Shown: piece after piece, positions 27,838-37,456 of the stretch
Layout of the letters: every line of letters starts with the position of its first letter
How positions within the stretch are numbered: position 1 is the first letter of the stretch
Source: Burkholderiales bacterium
GTDB lineage: Bacteria > Pseudomonadota > Gammaproteobacteria > Burkholderiales > Casimicrobiaceae
Reading direction: 5' to 3'
Length of the DNA stretch: 39,867 nt
Assembly (NCBI GenBank): GCA_031270015.1
Contig: JAISYH010000026.1
Span: 1 to 39,867, forward strand
Position numbers and translations under genes: made by a program
Notes under the pieces: model-generated
What the model saw: only the letters and a program-made list of their open reading frames with translations
What the model was told of the DNA's origin: nothing
Database searches by the model: none

Positions 27838-30017
27838 GCGTGAAAAAAATTCTGACGAAGCTCCAGCGACGCCGGAGATTTGACGCGATGGATTCGCGGC
27901 TGACCAACGCACATTGGTTTTGGCTGACCCTGCTGGTATTGATTACGCAATTGCAACTGATTTATTTTATTCCTTGGGCAGTTAGTTTGTTCGGCGTCGG
28001 TATTACATTATTGAGGGCGTTATCACTTTACTTTGTCGCCCAATCTTACACGTATTACGAAATCGGCAGCAAAACGACAGAACGGTCGATGGACGGAGCG
28101 ACGGCGAAATACGGAAAACGAAAACCGCCGTTCCGATGGTCGGTTTGGTTGAGCGTGGCTTTGGGTATCGCTGCGGTGATCATCGTTCGCGCTTCTTATG
28201 GTTATCTGTTTTATCGAGATTCTTCGGTTGGACTATTATTTATTTTGGTCAGTATCAAGTTTTCGGAGTCGGCGACACGACGCGACGCGATGTTACTGGC
28301 TTGCCTGACTTCCTTTTTATTGATCACCACTTTTTTCTATACGCAATCGCCGTTTACTTTGATTACATCATTGCTGGCGTTTTTTGCGTTGGGTGGCACG
28401 CTCAAATCCATTTTTCTTCCGATGGCGCCGCTGGAAATGGGGCACATCCGATCAACGATGAAGAAGTTTGCTGTTTTGGTATTGCAAGGTATTCCGATTG
28501 CGCTAGTGTTATTCGTATTATTCCCGCGATTATCCGCGCCATTGTGGGGTGTGCCGCACAGCAGTATGGCGCAGACCGGCTTGTCGGATTCAATGTCACC
28601 CGGAGAAATTGCGGAATTGGTTGTTTCTGATGATGTTGCTTTTCGTGTCGAGTTTGACGGTGCGCCGCCTCCCAATGCTCTACGCTATTGGCGCGGTCCA
28701 GTATTGTCAATGTTCGACGGTATCGTATGGCGTCCCGGACCGACTTTTTTACCGCAAGAAGAAATACCGGTTAGCGAAACAAAACGTGAAATAAGTTATA
28801 CCGTGACACTTGAGCCGCATTATCGGACGTGGTTGTTTGCGCTTGAGTTGCCTTCCGATATGCCACAACCGCAGAGCGGAGACTTTACGCGAAGAAACCG
28901 GCGTTTCGCGTATAAAACCAATGCGCAGCAATTATTATCGGTTGTTCCCGTTACACAGCTTTTGCGTTATACGCAACGTTCCGTATTGCGTGACCATTAT
29001 GCGGCGGCACGCAACGAAGCCGATTTCAATTTACGTGTTCCGCGAAACAATAATCATCAAACCTATACGCTTGCGCGAGAATTGAGAGCGAAATCAGCGA
29101 CACCACAGGAATATGTAAATACCGTGCTGACGTATTTCCGCAATGAGTCGTTTTACTATTCGCTATCTTTCGATAATCTGGAAATGGACCCCAATAATCC
29201 TGTAGACGGCTTTTTATTTGGGACGCGAACCGGTTTTTGCGAACACTATTCAGGCGCTTTTGTGCTTTTGATGCGTGCGGGCGGTGTACCTGCGCGTGTC
29301 GTCACCGGATATCAGGGTGGAGAGATCAATCCGCAAGGCGATTATATGATTGTTCGTCAATCGGACGCACATGCATGGACGGAGGTTTTGATCGAAGGAC
29401 AATGGCGCCGCGTCGATCCGACGGCGGCGGTTGCTCCTGAGCGCATCGAATTGGGATTAGGCGGCGCATTGCCGGACAGTGATGAAATACCCGGCTTGAT
29501 ACGTGGCGACATGAATTGGTTGAAAAATCTGGCGTTACGCTGGGATGCGTTGAAGCATGCGTGGACGCGCAACGTGATTGAATTCGATTATCGGAAGCAA
29601 CGCAATTTGTGGTCGCGATGGGAGCTTGGTGAAAAAACATGGCGTATCATCGGGCTGGCGGTGGGCTTGGCAGCTTGCTGGATAGTTGTATTATTGCTGG
29701 TATGGTCGTGGTACGCCAAGCGGCGCGAACCAGTGCAAGCAGCGTGGGAAAACTTGTGTGGAAAATTGGCGCGCGCCGATTTGACTCGTCAGCCTTCGGA
29801 AGGCGCGCAAACATATCTGGGAAGAGCGTCACAACGCTGGCCTCAATATCGAGAAACTTTCACGCATATTGATCAAGTGTACACGACGCTGCGTTATGGA
29901 CGATCAGATGCGAAAACGCAGCGCATGTCGCTGCTCGCGTTGCGGCGGCTTGTCGCGTCGTTTCCTTCGGTAAGGCAATTGAAATCGATGTCGCCGAGAA
30001 GTTCCGTTCGCCGCTGA
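27834..30017 (+). CDS. tgpA: TgpA-type membrane transglutaminase-like protein (DUF3488/DUF4129)
   Basis: This is a 727-residue protein. The N-terminal third has about six helices (DUF3488), a periplasmic transglutaminase-like domain follows, another helix lies near 605-630, and a C-terminal DUF4129-like part closes it. The catalytic triad fits C469 (TGFCEHYSGAF), H513 (DAHAWTEV) and D528 (RVDPTAA). Pseudomonas TgpA is an essential inner-membrane protein with a periplasmic transglutaminase fold, and its substrate is still debated. It overlaps the DUF58 gene by 4 bp. Domain order and length match the family, so it is probably functional. Confidence 0.9.
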   Translation: MSVKKILTKLQRRRRFDAMDSRLTNAHWFWLTLLVLITQLQLIYFIPWAVSLFGVGITLLRALSLYFVAQSYTYYEIGSKTTERSMDGATAKYGKRKPPFRWSVWLSVALGIAAVIIVRASYGYLFYRDSSVGLLFILVSIKFSESATRRDAMLLACLTSFLLITTFFYTQSPFTLITSLLAFFALGGTLKSIFLPMAPLEMGHIRSTMKKFAVLVLQGIPIALVLFVLFPRLSAPLWGVPHSSMAQTGLSDSMSPGEIAELVVSDDVAFRVEFDGAPPPNALRYWRGPVLSMFDGIVWRPGPTFLPQEEIPVSETKREISYTVTLEPHYRTWLFALELPSDMPQPQSGDFTRRNRRFAYKTNAQQLLSVVPVTQLLRYTQRSVLRDHYAAARNEADFNLRVPRNNNHQTYTLARELRAKSATPQEYVNTVLTYFRNESFYYSLSFDNLEMDPNNPVDGFLFGTRTGFCEHYSGAFVLLMRAGGVPARVVTGYQGGEINPQGDYMIVRQSDAHAWTEVLIEGQWRRVDPTAAVAPERIELGLGGALPDSDEIPGLIRGDMNWLKNLALRWDALKHAWTRNVIEFDYRKQRNLWSRWELGEKTWRIIGLAVGLAACWIVVLLLVWSWYAKRREPVQAAWENLCGKLARADLTRQPSEGAQTYLGRASQRWPQYRETFTHIDQVYTTLRYGRSDAKTQRMSLLALRRLVASFPSVRQLKSMSPRSSVRR

Positions 30018-30121
30018 AGTCGATTGCCCTCTCATGGCTTACCCCGCCTACATCTTGTCAGCTCTGGTCTTTGCTTTGCAAAACCCTTATTTGAGTCACA
30101 AAAATGTCATAAACAACCGGA

Positions 30122-30152
30122 GCGTTATACGGCATAAGCGCCTAATTTTTTT
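30122..30152 (+). terminator. Possible terminator after tgpA
   Basis: GCGTTAT and ATAAGCGC pair with one bulged G around a 5-nt loop. After CTAA a run of seven T follows. The stem is short, so this is a moderate call. It lies between tgpA and the promoter of the next gene. Confidence 0.4.
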
Positions 30153-30169
30153 GAAAAAACACAAAAGCA

Positions 30170-30198
30170 TTGACAAATAATTTCTTGTCGTATATAAA
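30170..30198 (+). promoter_or_regulatory. Consensus sigma-70 promoter for the SIMPL-domain gene
   Basis: TTGACA at 30170-30175 and TATAAA at 30193-30198 are separated by exactly 17 bp, the best promoter match in the window. The start would be near 30205, leaving a short leader that contains the AAGGAGAG ribosome site. Confidence 0.75.
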
Positions 30199-30218
30199 TT
30201 TACACAAGGAGAGTTTTT

Positions 30219-30956
30219 ATGAAAAACCATTTGAACACGATTATCGTATGTTTGTCGATAATAATTTGTACAAGCATATTTTCTATTAGTATCATTGTCT
30301 TGAAAACCGCGCAGAATAATTATATAGTCGCAACCGGATCGGCGACAAAATCCTTTGTTTCTGATTTAATTGTTTGGAGAGGATCTTTCTCAAAAAAGGC
30401 GGCAACATCTAAAGAAGCTTTTGCGAAATTAAGGAGTGATACAACGGCAGTTAAAGATTATCTTGTAAAAAATGGCGTCAATGAGCAAGATATAGTATTT
30501 TCTTCTATTGATTTGAATGAAAATTATGAGCATGAATATAATCAGGATGGAAGAATTACAAAAACAATATTTACTGGATATACACTCACTCAAAGAGTTA
30601 CGATAGAATCCACCGAAGTAAATAGAATTGAAAGAATATCTCGAGATATTACCGAGCTAATCGATTTGGGCGTGGAGTTCTTCTCGATGTCGCCAGAGTA
30701 TTATTATACAAAACTCGATGAACTTAAATTAGACCTAATCGCAAAATCGGCAGAAAACACTAAAGTGAGAGCAGAAACTATAGCCAAGGAATCCGGCGCG
30801 AAAATATCAAAATTACGTTCGGCGAATCTTGGTGTTTTCCAAATCACGCCGGAGAATTCTTCAACAGATAGTTATAGTTATGAAGGATCGTATGACGTAT
30901 CATCGAAAAATAAAACGGCATTCATCACTACACGATTAGAATATTTAATAAAATGA
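30219..30956 (+). CDS. SIMPL (DUF541) domain protein, AT-rich
   Basis: This 245-residue protein has one N-terminal hydrophobic helix (about 8-29), then a SIMPL/DUF541-type domain. Family-like features are the start of the domain (VATGSATKSFVSDL), the VKDYLVKNGVNEQDI stretch and the closing F-x-TTRLEY strand. SIMPL proteins are periplasmic or membrane-anchored and mostly of unknown function. Codon use is clearly AT-rich (many AAA, AAT, ATA, TTA), unlike the genes on both sides, which suggests recent transfer. It has its own consensus promoter and a strong AAGGAGAG site, and it stands alone between tgpA and a 430-bp gap. Confidence 0.8.
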   Translation: MKNHLNTIIVCLSIIICTSIFSISIIVLKTAQNNYIVATGSATKSFVSDLIVWRGSFSKKAATSKEAFAKLRSDTTAVKDYLVKNGVNEQDIVFSSIDLNENYEHEYNQDGRITKTIFTGYTLTQRVTIESTEVNRIERISRDITELIDLGVEFFSMSPEYYYTKLDELKLDLIAKSAENTKVRAETIAKESGAKISKLRSANLGVFQITPENSSTDSYSYEGSYDVSSKNKTAFITTRLEYLIK

Positions 30957-31385
30957 GGCGCTGAAGTAGATCGACATAATGCTAATCTAACTTCGGCTCC
31001 GAGATTTTTCTATAACGTGATGGGATGTATTTCTTCTTGCAGCAATGTATATTCTTTTGACATGATAAGACGTATCGACGTGTTCCCGTAGCATTTTGGC
31101 GTGTTTGTCGCTTTTGTGTGTTGATGAGCCACGCTGTAACAATATCAACTTGGTATTTTTACAGCATAATCGTAAAAGATTGACGAATATGCCGATGAAC
31201 ACGGCTTTTTCATGAGCTTGCCTCAAAAAGTATATTATGCCGTTCGACTTAAGCGGCGCTTCGATGAGTCACTTAAGCAGTTCAAACCGAGAGAGTTTAC
31301 GGGTAAAATCTCCCTTTTATTAAAGGATCGCCAGTGCGCGCGCAGTTAATACCTACACCACGCGCGCACGGCAGGATGACAAAGT
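30957..31385. other. 430-bp gap without a convincing gene
   Basis: This stretch separates the AT-rich SIMPL gene from ppiD. A minus-strand frame of 79 codons (31226 to 30987, TTG start) has no recognisable content. Inside it, an ATG at 31213 opens a 22-codon frame with GAGG at good spacing. A TATATT at 31231-31236 could be a weak ppiD promoter. I see no tRNA, transposase or clear repeat. It may be debris of the event that brought in the SIMPL gene. Confidence 0.35.
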
Positions 31386-33281
31386 ATGTACGATTTTATC
31401 AAACACAATAAATTGGCAGCTCAAATAGTGATGGTGATCATCATCATTCCGTTTCTATTTTTCGGCATAGATATGTTCCGCAGCGGCGGCGTGGCGAGCA
31501 GTGATATCGTCAAAGTCGGCGACATTTCAGTCTCGGTGAAAGAATTTGATTCTATTCTGGAGAATCAGAAATTGCAGGCGCGTTCGCGGCTCGGTGATGC
31601 GTATGATCCAGCCATGTTTGATACACCGGAAAGACGTTATGCGTTACTGGATCGTGTGGTCAACGAAAAAGTACTTGAAAAGAAAGCGAGAGATGAGCGT
31701 TTTCACGTCAGTGACGTGCAACTTTCTCAGGCGATTAGCGGAATAGGCAGCTTTCAGGAAAATGGTCAGTTTTCTTATGATTTATATCGGAATTTATTGC
31801 AAAAGGAGGGAATGACTCCGTCGATGTTTGACGCTGTGATGCGGCAAACGCGGTTGCAGATGCCGTTGGTTGAGCCATTGGAAGACGGTGAAATCATCGC
31901 CAGAGAAACCGCTGAGCGCTATTACCGGCTTGCCGGTGAAAAACGCGAAATCACAATAGCGGATCTCAACACGTCGTCGTATATCGCCAAAGTTTCGATC
32001 AGCGACGAAGATGTCCGAGCGTATTACGATGAGAATTCGAGCCTATACCAATCGCCGGAAACGGTGTCCCTAGATTATGTTTTGCTGACGCGCGAAAATG
32101 TTGCGCGTAATATCGAAATCACTGAAGAAGAGGCGCGCGAATCGTTTGAGCAGACCAAAAAACGTTATCTCAAACCGGAAACCCGCGAGGCGGCGCATAT
32201 TTTGATCTCTATTGAAGAAGCGGGAAAAGGCAAAGCGCGGGAAAAAGCCGAAGAAATTTTCAATAAAGTCAAGGCGGCGCCTGATAAGTTTGCCGAATTT
32301 GCCAAAGAATTCTCCCAAGATATTGGATCGGCGCAACAGGGCGGTGAGCTTGGCGCGGTAACGCTTGGAATATTTGTCAAGCCGTTTGAAGAGGCCGTAT
32401 ACAATGCGCAAGAAAGTGGGATACTCGATCCGGTAGAAAGCGAGTATGGTTATCACATCATTAAAGTCACTATCGTACCGCCGTATCAGCCGGAATTTGA
32501 TGAAGTCAAAACGCAAGTCATGGAAGATATGAGACAGGATCGGGTCAACCGCGAGTTTGCGGATAAGTCTGCGCAAATGGCTGATATGGTTTTCGATCAG
32601 TCGGATTCATTCGAGAGTGTTAGCCAAGAACTCGGCGTGCCGGTTTCTCATGCTGAGTTTTTAACGCGCACTCAAGTAGCGCAACTCGCCAATGGTAATC
32701 AGCGTTTCGTCGAGGAAGTGTTTTCTCCAGAGTTATTAAAAGGAAAGCAGAATACCGAAGCGTTGGATGTCGGGCGCGATTCGTGGATCTCGGCGCGTGT
32801 GATCGATCACAAGCCGATGGCGCTGCGCCCATTTGAAGAAGTGTCGGCGGAGATTCGACGGATGTTGCTCCAAAAGGCGGCGTTTGAAATGGTGGTCAAA
32901 GACGGCGAAGAAAAACTGGCGCAACTGAAAGAAAAGAAAACTGCCAAAGAATTAGGTTTAACTTTTAGCGATACTATTGAGCTTAACCGACAAGGAAGAA
33001 ATCCAAACGTTACGCCGGGCGCGCAGACAGAAATTTTCCGTACTTTAGAGAAAGATTTGCCTGCATATATCGGCGCGTCACTCGGTAATAATCGCTATGT
33101 GATTTATCGGGTCGGAAAAATAATTGCCGCGGAAGAACCGTCGCTCGAGGAAGTCAAGTCGGCGCAGTCGTTGATACGTCAAGTCAAAGGGCAAGAGATT
33201 TTCAATGCTTATTTATTGGATTTGCGCGATCGTTCCGATGTCAAAATTTATCAGGACAAATTGAATACTGCTTCGAATTGA
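31386..33281 (+). CDS. ppiD: Periplasmic folding chaperone PpiD
   Basis: This is a 631-residue inner-membrane-anchored protein of the SurA/PpiD class that helps newly secreted proteins as they leave the Sec translocon. It has one N-terminal membrane helix (about 13-30, preceded by MYDFIKHNKLAAQ), a SurA-like N domain, and a parvulin-type domain at about 264-360 recognised by EAAHILIS, FAEFAKEFSQDIGSAQQGGE and YGYHIIKV. A second, degenerate rotamase-like part follows. Length is close to E. coli PpiD. The usual neighbour hup is not upstream; the 430-bp gap is there instead. Confidence 0.92.
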   Translation: MYDFIKHNKLAAQIVMVIIIIPFLFFGIDMFRSGGVASSDIVKVGDISVSVKEFDSILENQKLQARSRLGDAYDPAMFDTPERRYALLDRVVNEKVLEKKARDERFHVSDVQLSQAISGIGSFQENGQFSYDLYRNLLQKEGMTPSMFDAVMRQTRLQMPLVEPLEDGEIIARETAERYYRLAGEKREITIADLNTSSYIAKVSISDEDVRAYYDENSSLYQSPETVSLDYVLLTRENVARNIEITEEEARESFEQTKKRYLKPETREAAHILISIEEAGKGKAREKAEEIFNKVKAAPDKFAEFAKEFSQDIGSAQQGGELGAVTLGIFVKPFEEAVYNAQESGILDPVESEYGYHIIKVTIVPPYQPEFDEVKTQVMEDMRQDRVNREFADKSAQMADMVFDQSDSFESVSQELGVPVSHAEFLTRTQVAQLANGNQRFVEEVFSPELLKGKQNTEALDVGRDSWISARVIDHKPMALRPFEEVSAEIRRMLLQKAAFEMVVKDGEEKLAQLKEKKTAKELGLTFSDTIELNRQGRNPNVTPGAQTEIFRTLEKDLPAYIGASLGNNRYVIYRVGKIIAAEEPSLEEVKSAQSLIRQVKGQEIFNAYLLDLRDRSDVKIYQDKLNTASN

Positions 33282-33338
33282 TCTATCGTTCGGACACCGT
33301 TATTCGACTTTGCTGCTGAGAGCATTTGGTTTGTCGCC

Positions 33339-34514
33339 ATGTCCGAACATTCTTTGACCAATACCATAAAAATTGGTATTGTCGCTGGCGAAGTGTCGGG
33401 CGACATGCTCGGCGCGTTATTGATCACGGCGTTGCGAAAGCATTTACCGAACGCGGAATTTGTCGGAATTGCCGGGGTAAAAATGCAGGCACAAGGCGTG
33501 AAAAGTTGGTTTCCAATGGAACGCCTCGCAATACGCGGATTGGTGGAAGTATTGCGTCACATTCCCGAACTCGTGCGTTTGCGGCACATCCTCTATCAGC
33601 GGATGCTCGACGAAAAAGTCACGTTGTTCGTTGGTATCGATTCGCCCGATTTCAATCTCGGGCTCGAGCGAAAACTGAAAAAAGCCGGTTTGCGCACGAT
33701 TCATTTTGTCAGCCCGTCGGTGTGGGCGTGGCGTCGCAGTCGCATCACCAAAATCGGTCGCGCCGTCCATCGTGTTTTGGCGTTGTTTCCATTTGAAATT
33801 CCGTTTTATCAAGAACAAAGGATTTCCGTTTCTTATGTCGGCCATCCGGCGGCGCAACGCGCCGCCGACGAGCATTCCCGTAATCATGCGCGAAAGCTAT
33901 TGGGTTGCGCGGAAGACATTCCCGTATTTGCGTTGTTGCCGGGCAGCAGAATGTCGGAATTGGCGCAGCATACGACGTTAATCGTTCGCGCCGCGTATCG
34001 CATTCAGCAAGAACTTCCTGACGTACGCTTTTTTGCGCCGATGGTATCACCATTGATACGCGAGCGCTTTGAGACATTGCGACGTGATGTGGCGGAATCG
34101 GTTGATATTACGTTGCTGGACGGACGTGCGGAAGATATTTTGCGCGCTGCCGATGTAGGTTTGGTTGCATCGGGGACGGCAACATTGGAAGCGGCTCTGG
34201 CGCGTTGTCCGCACATTATTTATTATCGGGCATCAGCGTTATCTATCTGGATCGTTCGCCGAATGATTCAAGTACCTTGGGTGGGATTGCCGAATATATT
34301 GGCGCAGCGTTTCGTCGTACCCGAATTGATTCAGGAGGCGGCGACGCCGCAGACGCTGGCAGATGAAGCGCTGGCGATGTACCGCGATATGGCGCGTCGA
34401 AAAGCGATAGCGACGACTTTTGCTGAACTCGCGCAGGCGCTGCGCGCTGATACAGGGGAGCGAGCGGCGCAAGCGGTATTGGAAGAACTGAGACATGTTT
34501 CGGAAAATAAATAA
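33339..34514 (+). CDS. lpxB: Lipid-A-disaccharide synthase
   Basis: LpxB joins UDP-2,3-diacylglucosamine and lipid X to give the disaccharide core of lipid A, at the inner membrane face. The 391-residue protein shows the N-terminal [12 protein letters not shown] motif, GIDSPDFNL, the SPSVWAWR block, LPGSRMSEL and [10 protein letters not shown], in family order. The ATG at 33339 has no clear ribosome site. The lpxD-fabZ-lpxA genes that usually precede lpxB are not here, and ppiD lies upstream instead. The 3' end overlaps rnhB by 20 bp, keeping the common lpxB-rnhB pairing. Confidence 0.95.
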   Translation: MSEHSLTNTIKIGIVAGEVSGDMLGALLITALRKHLPNAEFVGIAGVKMQAQGVKSWFPMERLAIRGLVEVLRHIPELVRLRHILYQRMLDEKVTLFVGIDSPDFNLGLERKLKKAGLRTIHFVSPSVWAWRRSRITKIGRAVHRVLALFPFEIPFYQEQRISVSYVGHPAAQRAADEHSRNHARKLLGCAEDIPVFALLPGSRMSELAQHTTLIVRAAYRIQQELPDVRFFAPMVSPLIRERFETLRRDVAESVDITLLDGRAEDILRAADVGLVASGTATLEAALARCPHIIYYRASALSIWIVRRMIQVPWVGLPNILAQRFVVPELIQEAATPQTLADEALAMYRDMARRKAIATTFAELAQALRADTGERAAQAVLEELRHVSENK

Positions 34515-35082
34515 TAATATTATTGTTGTTGCCGGAGTCGACGAAGCGGGACGCGGACCATTGGCGGGCAACGTGGTCGCGGCGGCGGTGATTCTGCATC
34601 CCGACCGTCCTATCTCGGGCTTGCGTGATTCCAAAACATTGAGCGCGATAAAGCGTGAACGCTTGGCGGACGAAATTCGCGGTCGGGCGTTATCGTACGC
34701 GGTTGGCGAATCCGGCGTCGAAGAAATCGACACATTGAATATTTTGCGAGCGACTATGCTGGCGATGCAACGCGCCGTGAAAAGTCTGAATATGCCGCCT
34801 GACGAAGTTTGGGTGGATGGTCATTGCGCGCCGTCTTTGCCGCATACGGTGCGCGCGATTGTCAAAGGCGATCGTGATGTTGCGGCGATTTCGGCGGCAT
34901 CGATTCTAGCGAAAACCGTTCGTGACGCGCAAATGCAGGTATTAGATACCGAATATCCTGATTACGGTTTTGCCAAACATAAAGGCTATGGAACAGCGGC
35001 GCACCTGGCAGCGATAAAAAAATTTGGTCCTTGCCCGTATCACCGAAAAAGTTTCGCGCCGATCAAAGATTATTTCCTTTAA
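34495..35082 (+). CDS. rnhB: Ribonuclease HII
   Basis: RNase HII removes single ribonucleotides and RNA-DNA hybrids from the genome. The 195-residue product has the catalytic pair D16 and E17 in [12 protein letters not shown], then D108 (VWVDGH) and D126 ([11 protein letters not shown]), giving the full metal site. The C-terminal [14 protein letters not shown] and HRKSFAP motifs are typical of the family. The start lies inside lpxB with a GGAAG-type site upstream. It converges on patB with only 21 bp between the two stops, and no strong terminator is visible there. Confidence 0.95.
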   Translation: MFRKINNNIIVVAGVDEAGRGPLAGNVVAAAVILHPDRPISGLRDSKTLSAIKRERLADEIRGRALSYAVGESGVEEIDTLNILRATMLAMQRAVKSLNMPPDEVWVDGHCAPSLPHTVRAIVKGDRDVAAISAASILAKTVRDAQMQVLDTEYPDYGFAKHKGYGTAAHLAAIKKFGPCPYHRKSFAPIKDYFL

Positions 35083-35103
35083 GAAATATTTATTTTTTGA
35101 ATA

Positions 35104-36276
35104 TCACTGCCGCAACGCATGTTCCAGTCGCGTCAATGCCTTTTCCAAGATAACGCGCGGACAGGCGATATTGATTCGTTGAAAACCTTCGCCGCCACAT
35201 CCGAAGCTGGTGCCCTTGTTAAGCCAGAGTTTGGCTTTGTGTGTTATCCAGTCGTTCAGCTGCGCGTCATCCATTTTAAACGCTCGAAAGTCCAGCCAAA
35301 CGAGATAAGTGCCTTGCGGTTCGATCAATTTGATTTCCGGCAAACGTTGCTTCAGGAAATCGCGCAAAAAACTGAGATTGTCGGATAAATACGCGAGCAA
35401 TTGATTCAACCAGTCATGCCCGTAGCGATAAACATATTGGCAGGCGGCAAGACCCATGATATTCATCTGGCTGTATCCAGTATTACGGACTGCCTGCGTG
35501 AATTTCCGCCGCAACGCGGCGTCTTGAATGAAAATATTGGCGATTTGCAAACCGGCGAGATTGAATGTTTTACTCGGTGCGGTGCAGATGATCGAACGCT
35601 CAGCGATTTCGGGTGACAACGTGGCAAGCATACGGTGCGTATATCCCGAATAAGAAAAATCACAATGGATTTCATCGGAAACGATCAGACAGCGGTGTTT
35701 CAGGCATAATTCGGATGTAGTGACGAGCTCTTCCTTCGTCCATACGCGGCCTACCGGATTGTGGGGGCTGCACAGAATGAAAAGTTTGACCTTGTGTTCG
35801 ATAAGCTGTTTTTCAAAAAGATCGAAATCGACGTGATAAAAACCGTTTCGTTCCACCAACGGATTGATGACGAGATTACGTCGATTGTCCGTTACCGTCG
35901 ATGAGAAAGGCGGATATACCGGTTGTTGAATCATGACACTATCGCCGGTTTCGGTGTACGCGCGAACCGCCGCTGCCAATGCGAACACGACCCCGGGCGT
36001 TTTGATCAGCCATTCTGGCTCGGGTGCATAATCGAATCTTTGCGAGAACCAATGAAGCAAGTCGTGGAAATAATCGTCTTTGGTTTCTGTATATCCGAAT
36101 ATGCCGTGTCGCGCAATGTCGATTAACTTTTGCGTGACCTCAATAGGCACGCGGAAATCCATATCGGCGAGCCACACCGGAAGCGCGTCTTCTGGTTTCC
36201 CATATTTTTCGAAAAAATCGTATTTGAGTGAATTGGTTCCTTTGCGCGAAACAACTTCATCAAAATTATATTTCAT
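35104..36276 (-). CDS. patB: MalY/PatB-type cystathionine beta-lyase (PLP enzyme)
   Basis: This 390-residue fold-type I PLP enzyme belongs to the MalY/PatB group, which cleaves C-S bonds in cystathionine or cysteine. The PLP lysine fits K236 (SKTFNLAG), the ring-nitrogen aspartate fits D201 (IVSDEIHCDF), and the N-terminal LPVWLADMDF motif is diagnostic. Homologous sequences that I recall are often from Firmicutes. The start at 36276 (MKYNFDE) gives the family N-terminus. Codons at 36291 and 36324 are in frame but less likely. It follows the gamma-lyase gene closely, so the two probably share a transcript. Lyase versus aminotransferase activity cannot be settled from sequence. Confidence 0.85.
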   Translation of the reverse strand: MKYNFDEVVSRKGTNSLKYDFFEKYGKPEDALPVWLADMDFRVPIEVTQKLIDIARHGIFGYTETKDDYFHDLLHWFSQRFDYAPEPEWLIKTPGVVFALAAAVRAYTETGDSVMIQQPVYPPFSSTVTDNRRNLVINPLVERNGFYHVDFDLFEKQLIEHKVKLFILCSPHNPVGRVWTKEELVTTSELCLKHRCLIVSDEIHCDFSYSGYTHRMLATLSPEIAERSIICTAPSKTFNLAGLQIANIFIQDAALRRKFTQAVRNTGYSQMNIMGLAACQYVYRYGHDWLNQLLAYLSDNLSFLRDFLKQRLPEIKLIEPQGTYLVWLDFRAFKMDDAQLNDWITHKAKLWLNKGTSFGCGGEGFQRINIACPRVILEKALTRLEHALRQ

Positions 36277-36295
36277 GGCGATGGACAACATTAGT

Positions 36296-37426
36296 TTACG
36301 AGAAAGATTGCTCCAGATCAGCAATAATGTCGTCTGTCGACTCGATGCCGACCGACAAACGCAAAAGGCGGTCGTGAATACCGAGCGCGTTTCTGGTTTC
36401 CTCGGAAATATCCGAGTGCGTCTGCAATACGGGGTAGGTCATCAGTGATTCGACGCCACCTAAACTTTCTGCGTACATGATCGTTTTGACGCGCTCTAAT
36501 ATTTGTTTCGCCGTTTGTTCGTTGTCCACCTCAAAAGAAAGGATCGAACCGAAGCCGCTCGCTTGTTTTTTCGATACTGCGAAATCGGAGTGGTTGGGCA
36601 GTCCCGGATAAAATACCGCTTTGACTTTGGAATGGTGTAAAAGCCAATCAGCGACGACAAAAGAGCTGGCTTGGCTTTTTTCCATGCGTAGCGGCAAAGT
36701 TTTGATGCCGCGTATGACTAAAAAGCTATCGAACGGCGACAAGCACGCTCCGGTTGTTTTGCGGATGAAGTGCAGTCGTTCGGCGATATCGGCGCGGTCA
36801 ACGACCAGAAAACCCGCCAAAGTATCGTTGTGACCGCCTAAATATTTAGTGCCGCTGTGTACGACGATATTTGCGCCCAAGCTAATCGGACGTTGAAAAT
36901 ATGGCGTCAAAAAAGTATTATCGACAATCAATAAAACATCGTCGGCAATACACTCGCGTACAGCGGCAATGTCGGTAACGCGCATCATGGGATTGGTCGG
37001 TGTTTCTACGAAGACAGCTTTCGTTTTTGTGTTGATCTTTTCTTTGAGAAGATTGATGTCGCAAGTATTGACGTAATCGATGACCAACCCGTTTTTACGA
37101 GAAATATTTTCAAACAGGCGTACCGAACCACCATAAAGGTTGTCGGAGGCGATAATGTGATCGTCCGGCACGAACAATTCCATCAGCGCGCTGATGGCTG
37201 CCATACCTGTAGCGAAGGCAAACGTGTCGTTGCCATTTTCGAGTTTGGTCATTAGCCGCTCCAACGCCTCTCGCGTTGGATTGCCAACGCGGGAATAGTC
37301 GTAGCCGGTACTTTCTCCTACGGCAGGATGCGCGTAAGTCGCCGTTTGATAAATCGGCACGGTGACTGCGCCGGTCGTGTTCCGGTTATCTTTTGCGCCG
37401 TGGATGCAAAGTGTTTCAAGTTTCAT
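36296..37426 (-). CDS. Cystathionine gamma-lyase/gamma-synthase family PLP enzyme
   Basis: This 376-residue member of the Cys/Met metabolism PLP family has the PLP lysine K194 in SGTKYLGGHND, the YSRVGNPTR motif and ETPTNPMM. The neighbours (patB, Rrf2 regulator, cysK) favour a role in converting cystathionine or homocysteine to cysteine, as a gamma-lyase with homocysteine desulfhydrase activity (MccB type). A gamma-synthase (MetB) cannot be excluded. The ATG at 37426 was chosen because METLCIHG-like N-termini are usual; six more residues are possible from 37444. No good ribosome site is visible. It lies between the regulator and patB, all on the minus strand. Confidence 0.85.
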   Translation of the reverse strand: MKLETLCIHGAKDNRNTTGAVTVPIYQTATYAHPAVGESTGYDYSRVGNPTREALERLMTKLENGNDTFAFATGMAAISALMELFVPDDHIIASDNLYGGSVRLFENISRKNGLVIDYVNTCDINLLKEKINTKTKAVFVETPTNPMMRVTDIAAVRECIADDVLLIVDNTFLTPYFQRPISLGANIVVHSGTKYLGGHNDTLAGFLVVDRADIAERLHFIRKTTGACLSPFDSFLVIRGIKTLPLRMEKSQASSFVVADWLLHHSKVKAVFYPGLPNHSDFAVSKKQASGFGSILSFEVDNEQTAKQILERVKTIMYAESLGGVESLMTYPVLQTHSDISEETRNALGIHDRLLRLSVGIESTDDIIADLEQSFS

Positions 37427-37456
37427 GGGCCGATAGTGTATCAATATTTCAGGAAA

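Noticed and set aside
30987-31226. A 79-codon minus-strand frame in the gap before ppiD
   Set aside because: It starts with TTG, has no recognisable domain and no support beyond being open, so it is described only within the gap.
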